Program-made: the position numbers and the translations under genes
Shown here: piece after piece, positions 33,698-45,370 of the stretch
Layout of the letters: each line of letters starts with the position of its first letter
Numbering within the stretch: the stretch's first letter is position 1
Notes under the pieces: generated by a model
The model's database searches: none
What the model was told of the DNA's origin: nothing
What the model saw: the letters and a program-made list of their open reading frames with translations, nothing else
DNA from: Archangium sp.
GTDB taxonomy: Bacteria > Myxococcota > Myxococcia > Myxococcales > Myxococcaceae
Assembly (NCBI GenBank): GCA_022843845.1
Contig: JALHMW010000012.1
Span: forward strand, 83,277 to 147,276
Length of the DNA: 64,000 nucleotides
Direction: 5' to 3'

Positions 33698-36600
33698 CGC
33701 GCGGGCGCCGCGCCTTTCCCGCCTCCGGCGCACCGCGAGGAGCGCGAAGAGCGGCAGCACCATCGCCACGTCACCAGAGCCCGAGCAGCCACAGCCCTTC
33801 GGCATCTCGGTCGTGCCACCACCACCGCCGCTGCCGCCACCCATTCCACCGGCCATGCCTCCGCCCGTGCCGGTCGAGGAATCGGCGACGGTCACGCTCG
33901 CGGCGTTCACGAAGAGGCCGCACGTCGCGGTGACCGTCACGGTGCCCGCCGTCGCTGGAGCCGTGAAGGCGCCGGTCGCGTCGATGGTGCCGGCTGACGC
34001 GCTCCAGGTGCACGCAGGCGGCTGGGCGTCGGCGCCCGCGAAGTCCTTGCCCGTCACGGTGAAGGCCTGCGTGCCGTTCACGGTCACGGTCGCCATCGCC
34101 GGCGACACCTCGACCTTCGCGAGGCCCGGCTGCACCGTCACCGTCACGAAGCCCGTCACGGTGAGCTCGCGCTCGTCGGTCACGTCGACGCGCAGGGTGT
34201 ACAGGCCCGGGCCGCCGAAGGTGATGGTGGTGGCCTTCGCCGCGTTGGTGCCGTTCGGCGAGAAGGTGACGAGGGCTGGCGGGTTGGCTGCGCCCCACGT
34301 GTAGGTGAGCTTGCTCGTGTCTTGATCGTCCGTGGCCTCGATGGTGCCGGTCGCCGCGCCGCCCACGACAGGGCTGGGCGTGACCGTCGGGCCCATCGTG
34401 ATGCGAGGCACGGGGCCGATGTCGGTGCGCACCATCGCCGTCGCGGTGCGGCCTCCGACGCTCGCCGTCACCGTGCACATGCCGGTCATGGTCGCTGTGA
34501 AACGGCCGGTCGGGCTGATGGTGCCGCAGCCGCTCACCATCCACTCGATGTCTTCGCCGGTGTCGAGCGCCTGCCCGAACTGATCGGTCGCCGACGCGGT
34601 GAACTGCCGCGAGTCGCCGACGTTGATGATGCCGGCGGGCACTCCGAAGATGCTGACGCTGGTGGCGGTCGGAACGACGACCACCGAGAGATCGGCGCCC
34701 ACGGTCAGGCCGCCGAGGTCGGTCGCCACCACGCGGAACGCATAGGCCCCAGCGCGCTGGAAGGTCACCGTCACGTTCTTCGCGCCGTTGTTCAGGTTGT
34801 TGCTGAACATCACCGTCTGCGGCCCGAACGAGCGCGTCCATGCGTAGGTGAGGTCGGCCTCGCTGCCCGGCGGCGGATCGTCGGCGAGCACGAACAGATC
34901 GGCGGTGGTGCCGACGATGGGAATCGGGTTCGCGCTCGGGGGCACGATGATGATGGGCCGCGCGTTGGCGCCCAGCACGCCGAAGTCCTGCCCCGTGACG
35001 TCGCCACCATCGAGGGTCACCGAGCGCGTCATGGGAGAGAACGTGAAGCCCGGCTTGAAGGGCGCCACCGTCCAGGTGCCTTCGGGCACGTTGGCCAGCA
35101 CGTAGCGGCCGAGCCCGTCGGTGGTGCCCGACGAGAGCACGCCGCCATCATCCAGCGTCGCCCGCACCTCGGTCGCGAGCAGCGGAGCGCCAGCCTCGTC
35201 CACCGTGCCGCGCACCAGCCACAGTGGCTCCGGCGAGGCGGTGGCGTTGAAGATGAGGTTGGTGATGGGCATCGAGCCCACCGTGACGGGGTTCATGAAC
35301 ATCGGCACGATGCGCTGGTTCGGCGCGGTGGCGACGAAGTTGTACGAGCCGGCCGGCACGCGCGGGAAGCTGAAGGCCCAGCTCGCGCCCATCAGCGTCG
35401 TCTGCACGCTGCGCACGCCGTCACTGACGGTGTGTGGCCCCATGGTGCCGTTGACGATGCCCGACACCGGCACCACCTCTTCGAGGAAGTTGCAACCCGA
35501 CACCGCGTTGCCGTTCACCACGATGGGGTTGGTGCAGTTGACGAGGCGGAAGCTCTGGCCCGGCATGCCGCGCGCCGTCAGCGTGTACTGGCCGTTGGGC
35601 ACGTTGGTGAGCTGGTAGTTGCCCTGGGCGTTCGACACCGTGGTGTACGCGCCCGCCGAGATGGTGACGCCCGCGAGCGGCTGACCGACGGCGGTGACGT
35701 TGCCGAAGATGCCGAAGCCCGCGCGAATCGCGTTGAAGTTGATGTTCTGCACGCCCATGGCCGGCACGGTCACCGGGTTGGTGAAGGCGGGAGACAACGT
35801 CCACCCCGGCTTCGAGGCCGTCACGGTCGTCGAGGTGGGGGTGACGCCGACGAGCACGTAGTCGCCGTTGGAGTCGGTCAGCGTGGTGCGCATGCCCGAG
35901 CTGACGCGCACGCCGTCGACACCGAGCATGGTGGTGACGTCGGTGACGCGGCCCGAGATGCGCGTGGTGGTGGGCGTGCCGACGCGCACGATGACGTTGG
36001 CCGACGCGAGGCCGCCCTTCATGTCGCTGACCGTCACGCGCATCACGGCGTCGCGCGTCGTCGTGAAGCGGTTGGTGACGACGGCGGTGTTGGTCGAGAT
36101 GAAGCTCTCACCGGCCGGGGCCTGCAGCGACTCCCACCAGTACGCGAGCGTGTCGCCGTCGGGGTCGGTCGCCATCGCGGTGAAGGTGACGGTCTGGTTG
36201 GCCGTGGCCTGCGTCACCGACGGCGTCACCAGCACGGTTGGGTTGCGGTTGCCGCTGAAGGCGCCGCGGTTGACGGTGATGTTGATGGACGAGGGCATGG
36301 TGGGCGCGACGCTCACGGGCGTGATGTGAATGCCGGCGGCCGGGTCCGAGAAGGTGCGGCCCACCTGGAGCGGCGCATCGCTCGCCGACGGGGTCGACGG
36401 GTTCATGTCGAGCAGGTTCGACTCGTCGGAGCTGGGGTAGCCCCAGAAGATGACGGCGCTGCGGGTCAGCTGCCCGCCTTCGTTCGGGCGGAACTCGACC
36501 CAGTAGTCACGCGCGCCGCTGATGGGCACCCTCAGGCCGTGCTGGCCGCCGAGGCTGGGCTGCTCGAGATCGTAGATTTGAAACGTGCCCGACTGCGCCG

Positions 36601-37732
36601 GCTGCGAGACGACCTGAATCTGCGCGTTGCTGAACCAGTCGAGGTCCCACTTGTACCAGGCGTTGAAGTGACCCCGAAGGCCGGTGGCGTCGACGATGTC
36701 TCCGCCGCCCATGGTGTCGAACGGGTTGCCGTACTCCTGGCTCGAGCCGGCGCCGATGACGCTCTCGTTCGAGGCCTGCCAGAAGTTGGCGTGGCGCAGG
36801 CCGACGTTGTGGCCGAGCTCGTGCGCGAGGACGCCGAGGCCGAAGCTGCCGTTGATCCACGTGCCGCGCGCGCCGACGAAGCCCAGGCCTGCCCAGCTCC
36901 ACGCCGGCACGCGGCGGAAGGCGACGACCTCGAACTCGAAGTTCGACTGCGGGAAGCCGGCCGCGGCCGCCGCAGCGCGCGCGTCGTTGAGCAGCTGTGA
37001 CGTCGCGTTCGTCGAGCCGTACGACGCCTTGGTGCGCGGCATGCGCAGCACCGTGGGCGTGATGGTGCCGGTGAAGCTCGTCTGATTGAAGCTGGCGGCG
37101 CGGTAGTAGCGGTCGAGGTTCACCACGGCGGCCTGGGCGTTGGCGACCGAGATGGGCTCGCCGGGGTCGTCGCTGAAGTCGACCCGGATGTAGAGCAGCC
37201 GCTTCATGCCGACCGTGAAGGGTGAGGGCTCGGGCAGCTCGGCGTCTTGTGAGTAGGGAACTGAGGAGTCGTCGAGCGCCATCACCTCGTCGAGCGACGA
37301 GCCCGACAGGCGCATCACGGAGCGCGTCTTCAGCCGCTTCAGCTCTCCGTACGGCACCACGTCGAACCGCTTCTCACCGAGCCACGTCTGCACCGCCAGC
37401 GGCTTGCCGTACTCACAGAGCACCTCGTAGCGGCCCTGGGCATCGACGGGCAGCTCGAGCTGGCTCGCCACCGAGGGTGGCAGGCCCAGGCGCGACTCGA
37501 AGACCTGCAGCGCGTGCCGCGGGTCGTCGTGCATCAGCGCCTTGAGCGCCACGCGGCGGGCCTTCGCGAGGGCCACGCCGTCACGTTCGAGGCGGGTGCG
37601 ATCGAGCTCGGAGTCAGCGGCGCGGTACTGCCGGGCCCAGGTCGAGAAGCGCGTGAAGACGGCGTCGTCGTCCCCGGCGCTCGCGGTCATCGAAGCGAGC
37701 AGCGTCAGGACGAGCAGGAAAGCGCGCGGCAT
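31307..37732 (-). CDS. Fused secreted metzincin-like protease and CAP/MopE-type protein, two MYXO-CTERM tags in one frame
   Basis: 2141 codons without a stop. Part A (1-1345): signal peptide (MPRAFLLVLTLLASMTAS), a metzincin-type protease with HELGHNVGLRH at 304-314 and a DTMGGG Met-turn at 339-344, then carboxypeptidase-regulatory-like and PKD/Ig-type repeats, ending in a tag (GCGCSGSGDVAMVLPLFALL then VRRRRERRG) near 1313. Part B (from Met1346, ATG 33697): a lipoprotein signal (GVVAFASC, Cys1364), a CAP/SCP-like domain (ERMLHVLMNQARVSP, ARHMAEVGCF), at least five MopE-like repeats (EVCDGLDNDCDGLIDED), a Gly/Ser/Thr linker and a second tag (KGCGCSSFEGSASLVLVALL then GLRRRRS). Each part is a complete secreted protein by itself. 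The join is abnormal: see the internal-start entry. Confidence 0.85.
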   Translation of the reverse strand: MPRAFLLVLTLLASMTASAGDDDAVFTRFSTWARQYRAADSELDRTRLERDGVALAKARRVALKALMHDDPRHALQVFESRLGLPPSVASQLELPVDAQGRYEVLCEYGKPLAVQTWLGEKRFDVVPYGELKRLKTRSVMRLSGSSLDEVMALDDSSVPYSQDAELPEPSPFTVGMKRLLYIRVDFSDDPGEPISVANAQAAVVNLDRYYRAASFNQTSFTGTITPTVLRMPRTKASYGSTNATSQLLNDARAAAAAAGFPQSNFEFEVVAFRRVPAWSWAGLGFVGARGTWINGSFGLGVLAHELGHNVGLRHANFWQASNESVIGAGSSQEYGNPFDTMGGGDIVDATGLRGHFNAWYKWDLDWFSNAQIQVVSQPAQSGTFQIYDLEQPSLGGQHGLRVPISGARDYWVEFRPNEGGQLTRSAVIFWGYPSSDESNLLDMNPSTPSASDAPLQVGRTFSDPAAGIHITPVSVAPTMPSSINITVNRGAFSGNRNPTVLVTPSVTQATANQTVTFTAMATDPDGDTLAYWWESLQAPAGESFISTNTAVVTNRFTTTRDAVMRVTVSDMKGGLASANVIVRVGTPTTTRISGRVTDVTTMLGVDGVRVSSGMRTTLTDSNGDYVLVGVTPTSTTVTASKPGWTLSPAFTNPVTVPAMGVQNINFNAIRAGFGIFGNVTAVGQPLAGVTISAGAYTTVSNAQGNYQLTNVPNGQYTLTARGMPGQSFRLVNCTNPIVVNGNAVSGCNFLEEVVPVSGIVNGTMGPHTVSDGVRSVQTTLMGASWAFSFPRVPAGSYNFVATAPNQRIVPMFMNPVTVGSMPITNLIFNATASPEPLWLVRGTVDEAGAPLLATEVRATLDDGGVLSSGTTDGLGRYVLANVPEGTWTVAPFKPGFTFSPMTRSVTLDGGDVTGQDFGVLGANARPIIIVPPSANPIPIVGTTADLFVLADDPPPGSEADLTYAWTRSFGPQTVMFSNNLNNGAKNVTVTFQRAGAYAFRVVATDLGGLTVGADLSVVVVPTATSVSIFGVPAGIINVGDSRQFTASATDQFGQALDTGEDIEWMVSGCGTISPTGRFTATMTGMCTVTASVGGRTATAMVRTDIGPVPRITMGPTVTPSPVVGGAATGTIEATDDQDTSKLTYTWGAANPPALVTFSPNGTNAAKATTITFGGPGLYTLRVDVTDERELTVTGFVTVTVQPGLAKVEVSPAMATVTVNGTQAFTVTGKDFAGADAQPPACTWSASAGTIDATGAFTAPATAGTVTVTATCGLFVNAASVTVADSSTGTGGGMAGGMGGGSGGGGGTTEMPKGCGCSGSGDVAMVLPLFALLAVRRRRERRGARAMRAGQLLLPLLGVVAFASCSGTSAVEPAGEPLESVAQAIGEPANGFPSDQERMLHVLMNQARVSPRTPNNMCGDHTAEVGANVSKAPLVYNRDANTGARFSARHMAEVGCFQNESCCEIGDAGTGPGCIGPGACTGAMCGQTCDAGVGQTAQQRYGQFGFATLSATTIARNVPAAADLWCNLMQSGQNRALIYADAGTEFGAGLFRAEGGQCSMPYWAVAFGRGAVQIPRIPAASAMHPPPNPGNTSQLYFAANYFDPSNRGPQRSAVVVAGHCFDMDRAWGSAGNGTWETRFPDPDVLPNGCHPYYFLFTDAQGTRYTYPSVGSLQVALGLDQTCPTPYDPGPQLGADCETNEPQCPEGERRACYTADTNTLRAGECRQGTQICRNGFWGACRDQIAPFLEVCDGLDNDCDGLIDEDNPGGGASCSVAGEFGICQTGERRCQSGRLTCIGLRQPGTEVCNGTDDDCDGVVDDGLGQTACGLGNCYRLVNNCVNGAPQSCDAGTPSPEIDDSKDNDCDGLFDEGFDCRFPDGGPRPSRSFYAGPGTVPTRPCAEGVLQCNRADGGWTVAFAGKIPTPEICNNQDDDCDGLQEVARETQALIGYDRCGEGTCAMKSQARCIAGSMRTCTPMTPMAETCNGLDDDCNGTIDDACSCRIDEPRPCYTGPSETRGVGACRGGMRTCSNGTYTRCTGEVKPSLELCNGVDDDCDGTVDEMCVGMGGGSAGTGGGSAAGGSSAGGSAAGGTAGQGGGDVVTAGGAAGGGMTTEMPKGCGCSSFEGSASLVLVALLGLRRRRS

Positions 37733-37848
37733 GGAGACTCCAGCAGGGGTGCGCAGGCCGGCCGCCCGCGACGGGGGCGGTCATAGCCCTTGCTGGTACG
37801 AGGTTGCCACCCGATGTGGTGATTCGCGCGCCGGGGCGGTGGAGCCCG

Positions 37849-40269
37849 TCAGGGCCGCGGTGTCAACACGCGCTTGAGCGTCGCGACGGCCTCGTCGAGG
37901 CGCCACGGCTTGAGGAGCACGGCAGCGACCCCCAGCCGGCTGAGCGCTCCGCCGTCGAGGTGCGACGCGAGGCCGCTCGAGATGATGACGGGCAGCGAGG
38001 GCCGCACTTCGCGCAAGCAGCGGGTGAAGTCTTCTCCGCTCATCTGGGGCATCGAGAGATCGGTCAACACGGCGTCGAACCCCTGAGGCTTCGCGCGAAA
38101 CGCCTTGAGCGCCTCCCGTGGGTCGTCGAACACGGTGGTGCGGTAGCCGAGCGTCTCGAGCAGCTTCGCGCTCACGCGCGCCATGCCGGGGTGGTCGTCG
38201 ACGAGCATGAGGTGCTGGCCGTGCCCGGGTTGATCGTCGGCAGCATCGAGCGCAGGCAGGTACACCTCGAAGGTCGCGCCGGCGCCTGGCGTGCTCGAGA
38301 CGAACACCGTGCCCTCGTGCCCCACCACGACCGACTGCACGACCGCGAGGCCGAGGCCGGTGCGGCCCTCGGAGGTCGAGTAGTACGGCTCGAAGATGCG
38401 TCGGCGGGTGGCCTCGTCCATGCCCGCGCCGGTGTCGGTGATGGCCAGCCGCGCCCAGGTGCCAGCGCGCAACGGCGGGTGCGCGGCGGCGTCGGAGTAC
38501 GACACCGACTTCAGCTCGAGTGTCACGGTGAGCGTCCCGCCGCCTGGCATCGACTGGAGCGCGTTGCCGCAGAGGTTGAGCAGCGCCTGGTGCAGCTGCG
38601 CGACGTCGCCGGGCACCCGGACCGCGCCCGTGGGCCGAAACACGATCTCGACCTTCGGGGCCGTCGCAGAGAGCTGGCGGAGCACCTCGTGCACCAGCGG
38701 CTCGAGATCGACGGGCCGTTTCTCGTCTGGGCGGCGCCGGCCATAGGTGGCGATGCGCTGGGTGAGCTCGCGGCCGCGGGCCGTCGCCTCGAGGATCGCG
38801 CGCTTCGCCTCTGGCGCGCCCTCGCCCAGCGTCTGCGCGTGGGCGTCGACGGCGGCGAGCAGGCTGCCGACGTCGTGGGCGAGGTGGGTGGCGAGCCTTG
38901 CCAGCGCTTCGGTCTTCTGCGCCTCGGCGACCTGCGCCTCGAGCTGCCTCGAGAGCCGCTCGGACAGCCGCTGGCTGGTGACGTCGCGCGCGACCGAGGC
39001 CAGGCGCTGCACGCGGCCAGTCTCGTCGAGCATCGGGATGATGGCCGTGTTGTAGACGCGCGGCCCCGTCGGCAGCGGCAGCTCGTGCTCGTAGACGATG
39101 GGCAGCCTGGCGCGAATCGCCTGCTGGTAGCGCTCGTTCAGCCGCGCCGCGGCGATGGGCGGCACCACCTCAGAGGCCTCGCGCCCCACCACGTCGTCTC
39201 GGCGATAGCCGGTCGACTGCTCGACGGCCGGGTTGATGTCTTCGCAGAAGACGCGCCCGTCGATGGCGACGCGGTAGAGCAGGATGTTGTCGGACGAGTA
39301 CGTGAAGATGTCGTGGAAGCGGCGCTCCGACACCGACAGGGCGGCCTCGATGCGGCGCCGCTCACTCGTCTCGAGCGCGAGGGCCACGACGTCGGCCAGG
39401 GCGCTCGAGAACACCTCTTCGGCGGCGCTCCAGCGGCGAGGCGGCCCGCGGTGCTCGATGCACAGCGCCCCCACCAGCTCGCTGCGCAGCCGCAGCGCGA
39501 CGTCGAGCGTCGAGGTGATGCCCTCGGGCTCGAAGTAGGCCGCGAACTCCCGCGTGCGTGGGTCGGTCTGCGCGTTGGCCGAGGCCAGCACCCGGCTCGT
39601 GCCGAGGGTCTCGAAGTACACAGGGTGCTCGGCCCCCGACAGCCGCGTGCCCTGCGAATGCGAGGCCGTCTTCGCGTCGTAGAGATCGAGCAGGCGCAGC
39701 GACGCGCGATCGTCGGCGTAGATCCACACGCCGCAGCGATCGACGCCCATGCTCCGCGAACAGCGCCGGGTGATCTCCTGCAGCATCGCCGTCAGATCGT
39801 CGCCGCTGAACACCGGGCTGCGCGCGAGCTCGACGAGGGCGGCCGTCGCTTCGCGCAGCTGCCGTTCCTTCTCTTCTTCGGCGGCCTCTTCCCGCGCCTC
39901 ACGCTGCAGGCGCGCGAGCACCGCCGACAACCCGAGCAGGCCAGGGCGGAACACCCAGTCCGACGCGCCGGTCGCCAGCCAGGTGACGACCTCGGTCTCC
40001 TGCCTCGCGTCGGCGACCACCACGAGCGGCGCCCGCTGGCCGACGTCGTCGAGCAGCGCCACCCACCCCGCCGCGTCGAGCCGTGACGAGAAGAGATCGA
40101 TGAGGATGGCGTCGAACCGCATCGCCGAGAGGAGCGCCTTCGGGTTCTCGTCGGCGCCCAGCCGCTCGAGCCTCACGGTGCCGTTGTCGGACGCGAGGGC
40201 GCGGTGCACCCAGCCGGCGTCGTCGTCGGTCCCGCCGACCAGCAGCAGCTGTGGCGTCGCTGTCTTCAC
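37849..40269 (-). CDS. Hybrid sensor histidine kinase (REC-like, GAF, PAS, HisKA/HATPase, REC)
   Basis: 806 residues from GTG 40269; upstream codons in the frame are Arg-rich junk. Order: an N-terminal receiver-like domain (FDAILIDLFSS) whose end reads VFRPGL rather than the usual Lys-Pro; a GAF sensor (~150-310); a PAS domain (HDIFTYSSDNILLYRVAIDG); a kinase core with H-box ALARLATHLAHDVGSLLAAV, the N box NLCGNALQSMPGGG and G boxes DTGAGMDEATRRRIF and TGLGLAVVQSVV; and a C-terminal receiver with VDDHP, VLTDLSMPQM and LLKPW complete. It likely controls output by phosphorelay within the same protein. No response-regulator gene is adjacent. Soluble, with no transmembrane segment. Confidence 0.92.
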   Translation of the reverse strand: MKTATPQLLLVGGTDDDAGWVHRALASDNGTVRLERLGADENPKALLSAMRFDAILIDLFSSRLDAAGWVALLDDVGQRAPLVVVADARQETEVVTWLATGASDWVFRPGLLGLSAVLARLQREAREEAAEEEKERQLREATAALVELARSPVFSGDDLTAMLQEITRRCSRSMGVDRCGVWIYADDRASLRLLDLYDAKTASHSQGTRLSGAEHPVYFETLGTSRVLASANAQTDPRTREFAAYFEPEGITSTLDVALRLRSELVGALCIEHRGPPRRWSAAEEVFSSALADVVALALETSERRRIEAALSVSERRFHDIFTYSSDNILLYRVAIDGRVFCEDINPAVEQSTGYRRDDVVGREASEVVPPIAAARLNERYQQAIRARLPIVYEHELPLPTGPRVYNTAIIPMLDETGRVQRLASVARDVTSQRLSERLSRQLEAQVAEAQKTEALARLATHLAHDVGSLLAAVDAHAQTLGEGAPEAKRAILEATARGRELTQRIATYGRRRPDEKRPVDLEPLVHEVLRQLSATAPKVEIVFRPTGAVRVPGDVAQLHQALLNLCGNALQSMPGGGTLTVTLELKSVSYSDAAAHPPLRAGTWARLAITDTGAGMDEATRRRIFEPYYSTSEGRTGLGLAVVQSVVVGHEGTVFVSSTPGAGATFEVYLPALDAADDQPGHGQHLMLVDDHPGMARVSAKLLETLGYRTTVFDDPREALKAFRAKPQGFDAVLTDLSMPQMSGEDFTRCLREVRPSLPVIISSGLASHLDGGALSRLGVAAVLLKPWRLDEAVATLKRVLTPRP

Positions 40270-40415
40270 GTCGAGGCCCCCGGCGACGCGAGCCCTCGCG
40301 CCGCCTCTGCCACCTTGCCCCAGCGCGCCGCCCAACGAAAGTCGCGCAGGCGCGATCGTCGAAGACGTGGCCTCGCCAACGCGCGAAAGCGGAGGGAGAA
40401 GCGACGCATCGCCCG

Positions 40416-42686
<2,271 letters not shown>

Positions 42687-42751
42687 GAGCGGCAGACGGT
42701 AGCACGCGCCTCTGCTGGCGCACGTCGAAGGCTGGGCGCCGGAGGCGTCGG

Positions 42752-43882
42752 TCACGGCTCGGCGTCGACGCGGGTCTCGACCACGTCCTGCACCGCGCGG
42801 GGCACGTCGGCGAGGAAGTCGAAGCCGGTGGCCTGCTCGATGGACCGCACCGAGACGCGGAAGGAACGCCAGCTCCCGCTGACCGAGGTCGTGTTGGGTA
42901 CCAGCACGGCGATGACGCGGGTCGAGGTCGTGACGGGCGGCACGAGGCCCACGGGCCCGTCGACGATGACGGCGATCTTGAAGGTCGCGGTGGGCACCGG
43001 CACGCCCGCGCCGATGAACTGCGAGGTGACACCGAAGACGGGCCCGGCCACGAGGAACACCGTCTTCCCCAGCCGCGCTTGAGCTCTCGCTTCATCCTCC
43101 AGCGTCGCCCAGGTGCCACCGTTGCTCGCGCGCGTCTGCGGCACGACGTTGGTGAAGACGAAGGTGGCGTCATTATCGGGGTCGGTGTTGGTGCGGTCGG
43201 CGCTGGGGCAGAGGTGGCCGCGCTCGAAGCCGCTGTTGCGGAAGTCTTCGTCACGAGCCTGACCCGCGGTGGTGGGCAACTGCGCGTCGCGACGGAAGCT
43301 GCTGGCGCGGGTCGCCGTGCCGAGCCACGAGGTGTCGAGCCGCCAGGAGACCCACCGCGGCGTCTTGCGGAGCGTGTCATACGAGAGGACGAACTGAGGC
43401 TTCACCAGGAGCCAGCGGTCGAGGGCTCCGACGGCCGAGGTGTCCGGGAGCCCGAGGGCCGTGTGTGCGCTGAGCGCGGCTCCGGCGCCAGTCGGTGACA
43501 CGAGGCCCGCATCGGACACGCTGACGGGAGGACCCGCGTCGACGTCCAGACGACCACCTGCATCGAACGCGCTGACAGGAGTGCCCGCGTCCGCTTCCAT
43601 GCCAGCGTCGAAGTCCAGCCAACCTGCATCGAACGCGATGGTGGAAGAGCCCGCATCCGACTTCCGACCTGCGTCGTCAGCGAGCGCAGGAAAGGTGACG
43701 CGACCTGCATCGGCGACCACTGCAGCGCCTGCGTCGACAGCCTCCACCCGCCCACCTGCACTCGAGGTCGCGCGGGGCTCATCGTCGACCCGGACGATGG
43801 CGTCGACGTCATCGACGCCACACGACCACCACGACACACATGTGAGCAGCAGAGCGACGGAACGCCGCGGGAGGGACGGCAC
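42752..43882 (-). CDS. Lipoprotein DNA/RNA non-specific endonuclease (NUC1/NucA type)
   Basis: 376 residues from GTG 43882, giving a lipoprotein signal (SVALLLTCVSWWSC); GTG 43912 is an alternative. Residues ~25-120 form a DAG-type linker (SDAGS, FDAG repeats). The C-terminal ~230 residues match the beta-beta-alpha-metal nuclease family: SGFERGHLCPSADR is the active-site motif, which in most family members reads DRGHxxP; here Glu replaces the leading Asp. Also present are FVFTNVVPQT and GKTVFLVAGPVF. It would degrade nucleic acids at the surface. Cys in RGHLC is unusual. Confidence 0.88.
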   Translation of the reverse strand: MPSLPRRSVALLLTCVSWWSCGVDDVDAIVRVDDEPRATSSAGGRVEAVDAGAAVVADAGRVTFPALADDAGRKSDAGSSTIAFDAGWLDFDAGMEADAGTPVSAFDAGGRLDVDAGPPVSVSDAGLVSPTGAGAALSAHTALGLPDTSAVGALDRWLLVKPQFVLSYDTLRKTPRWVSWRLDTSWLGTATRASSFRRDAQLPTTAGQARDEDFRNSGFERGHLCPSADRTNTDPDNDATFVFTNVVPQTRASNGGTWATLEDEARAQARLGKTVFLVAGPVFGVTSQFIGAGVPVPTATFKIAVIVDGPVGLVPPVTTSTRVIAVLVPNTTSVSGSWRSFRVSVRSIEQATGFDFLADVPRAVQDVVETRVDAEP

Positions 43883-44008
43883 TCCGTCAGGCAGAGCACC
43901 CCGTGTGCCCACGCGAGCGCTGCCGAATCACGGCGATCGTGACGAGTCAGCAGCGCGCTCCGCGGGTCGCCGCGACCCAGCCCTCTTGCGCGCGCCGGGA
44001 CCGGAACG

Positions 44009-45313
44009 TCAGACCTTCGTGGCCTCGCGAGCTGGAACAGTCGCCATGGGCAGCGCGGGCGTCGACTCGGGGACTGGCGTCGTGCCGGTGATCAACCGCG
44101 CCCCTCGGCCGTACGTCACCCAGGCCCACGCCCACTGGAGCATGACGAGCAATCGATTGCGGAACCCGATCAGGTACAGCACGTGAATGAAGAGCCAGGC
44201 CAACCAGCCGATCATGCCCGAGAGCCGGAGCGCTCCGGCCTGAGCGATGCCTGACGCTCGACCGACCGTCGCCATGATGCCTTTGTCGACGTACTTGAAG
44301 GGCTTCTTCGGCTGGCCCGAGACCGCAGCCTCGATGTTCTTCGCTGCGCGGCGCCCCTGCTGGAGCGCGACCGGCGCCAGGCCCGGCAACGACGAGCCAT
44401 CGGGCAGCGGAAAGTACGCGAGGTCTCCGATGACGTAGACATCGGGGTGGCCGGGCACCGAGAGATCGGGGTTCACCTTGATGCGGCCCGACCGATCGAG
44501 CTCGACGCCGAGGGTCCTCGACAACGCAGGCGCCTCGACCCCCGCAGCCCACAGCACCGTGCGCGAGGGCAGAAACGCGTCGGGCAACTGAACGCCGTCA
44601 CTGTTGACGTCGAGGACGCGGGTGTTGAGCTTCACGTCGACGTGGTGCTCCTGGAGCGACACGTACGCCTTCTGGGACAGCGCCGGGTGGAACGCCGAGA
44701 GCACGCGGTCGCCCGCCTCGACGAGCACCACCCTGGCGGAGCGCGGGTCGAAGCGACGAAAGTCCCGGGCGACGGTGAAGCGGGCGAGCTCGCTGATGGC
44801 ACCCGCCAGCTCGACGCCCGTCGGTCCGGCCCCCACCACCACGAAGGTCAGCCAGGCGGCGCGGGCGCGCTCGTCGTCGGTTCGCTCGGCGTTCTCGAAG
44901 GCCAACAGCACGCGGCGCCGAATCTCGAGCGCGTCATCGAGCGTCTTCAGGCCCGGGGCGTCACCTTCCCACTCGGGCTTGCCGAAGTAGCTGTGCCTGA
45001 CGCCAGCCGCGAGGATGAGGGAATCGAAGGCGAGCTCGCCGTTCGAGAGGGTGACGCGCTTCTGGGCAAGGTCGACCGAGGTGACCTCGGCCATGCGCAC
45101 CTCGACGTGTGGGGCCGACGCGACCAGGTGGCGAATCGGCGAGGCGATGTCGGCAGGCGAGAGGCCCGCGGTTGCCACCTGGTACAGGAGCGGCTGAAAC
45201 AGGTGGTAGTTCTGCCGGTCGACCACCGTCACCTGCACGTCGGACTTCGCCAGGCGACGGGCTGCTTCGAGGCCGCCGAAACCACCTCCAACGATGACAA
45301 CGCGGTGCGCCAT
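44009..45313 (-). CDS. ndh: Type II NADH dehydrogenase (NDH-2)
   Basis: 434 residues, ATG start. N-terminal FAD-binding site VVIVGGGFGGLEAARRL (GxGxxG, ~6-14); second nucleotide-binding motif VVVGAGPTGVELAGAI (~157-172) for NADH; FAD motif VIGDLAYFP; and AAKNIEAAV. The C-terminal amphipathic region LAWLFIHVLYLIGFRNRLLV then QWAWAWVTYGRGARLI is the membrane-anchoring signature of NDH-2. It transfers electrons from NADH to quinone without pumping protons. Transcribed alone with 56 bp to the next gene upstream and about 95 bp to the next downstream. Confidence 0.95.
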   Translation of the reverse strand: MAHRVVIVGGGFGGLEAARRLAKSDVQVTVVDRQNYHLFQPLLYQVATAGLSPADIASPIRHLVASAPHVEVRMAEVTSVDLAQKRVTLSNGELAFDSLILAAGVRHSYFGKPEWEGDAPGLKTLDDALEIRRRVLLAFENAERTDDERARAAWLTFVVVGAGPTGVELAGAISELARFTVARDFRRFDPRSARVVLVEAGDRVLSAFHPALSQKAYVSLQEHHVDVKLNTRVLDVNSDGVQLPDAFLPSRTVLWAAGVEAPALSRTLGVELDRSGRIKVNPDLSVPGHPDVYVIGDLAYFPLPDGSSLPGLAPVALQQGRRAAKNIEAAVSGQPKKPFKYVDKGIMATVGRASGIAQAGALRLSGMIGWLAWLFIHVLYLIGFRNRLLVMLQWAWAWVTYGRGARLITGTTPVPESTPALPMATVPAREATKV

Positions 45314-45370
45314 AGGGTGCCCCTATATGGCAACGCGCCGCCCCGCTCGCTGCACTTTCGGGTGTTCCGC

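Noticed and set aside
33697..33760. Programmed frameshift at the GGGAAAG run near 33715
   Set aside because: The heptamer is not in the register needed for a standard -1 slip from the open frame, so there is no support for programmed frameshifting.
34322..37000. 892-codon plus-strand ORF opposite the 2141-codon gene
   Set aside because: Low-complexity Arg/His/Ala-rich antisense shadow; the minus strand shows a signal peptide, protease motif and repeats.
37733..37848. Possible regulatory element between the two-tag ORF and the histidine kinase
   Set aside because: The 116-bp gap was examined and shows no clear promoter, repeat or hairpin.
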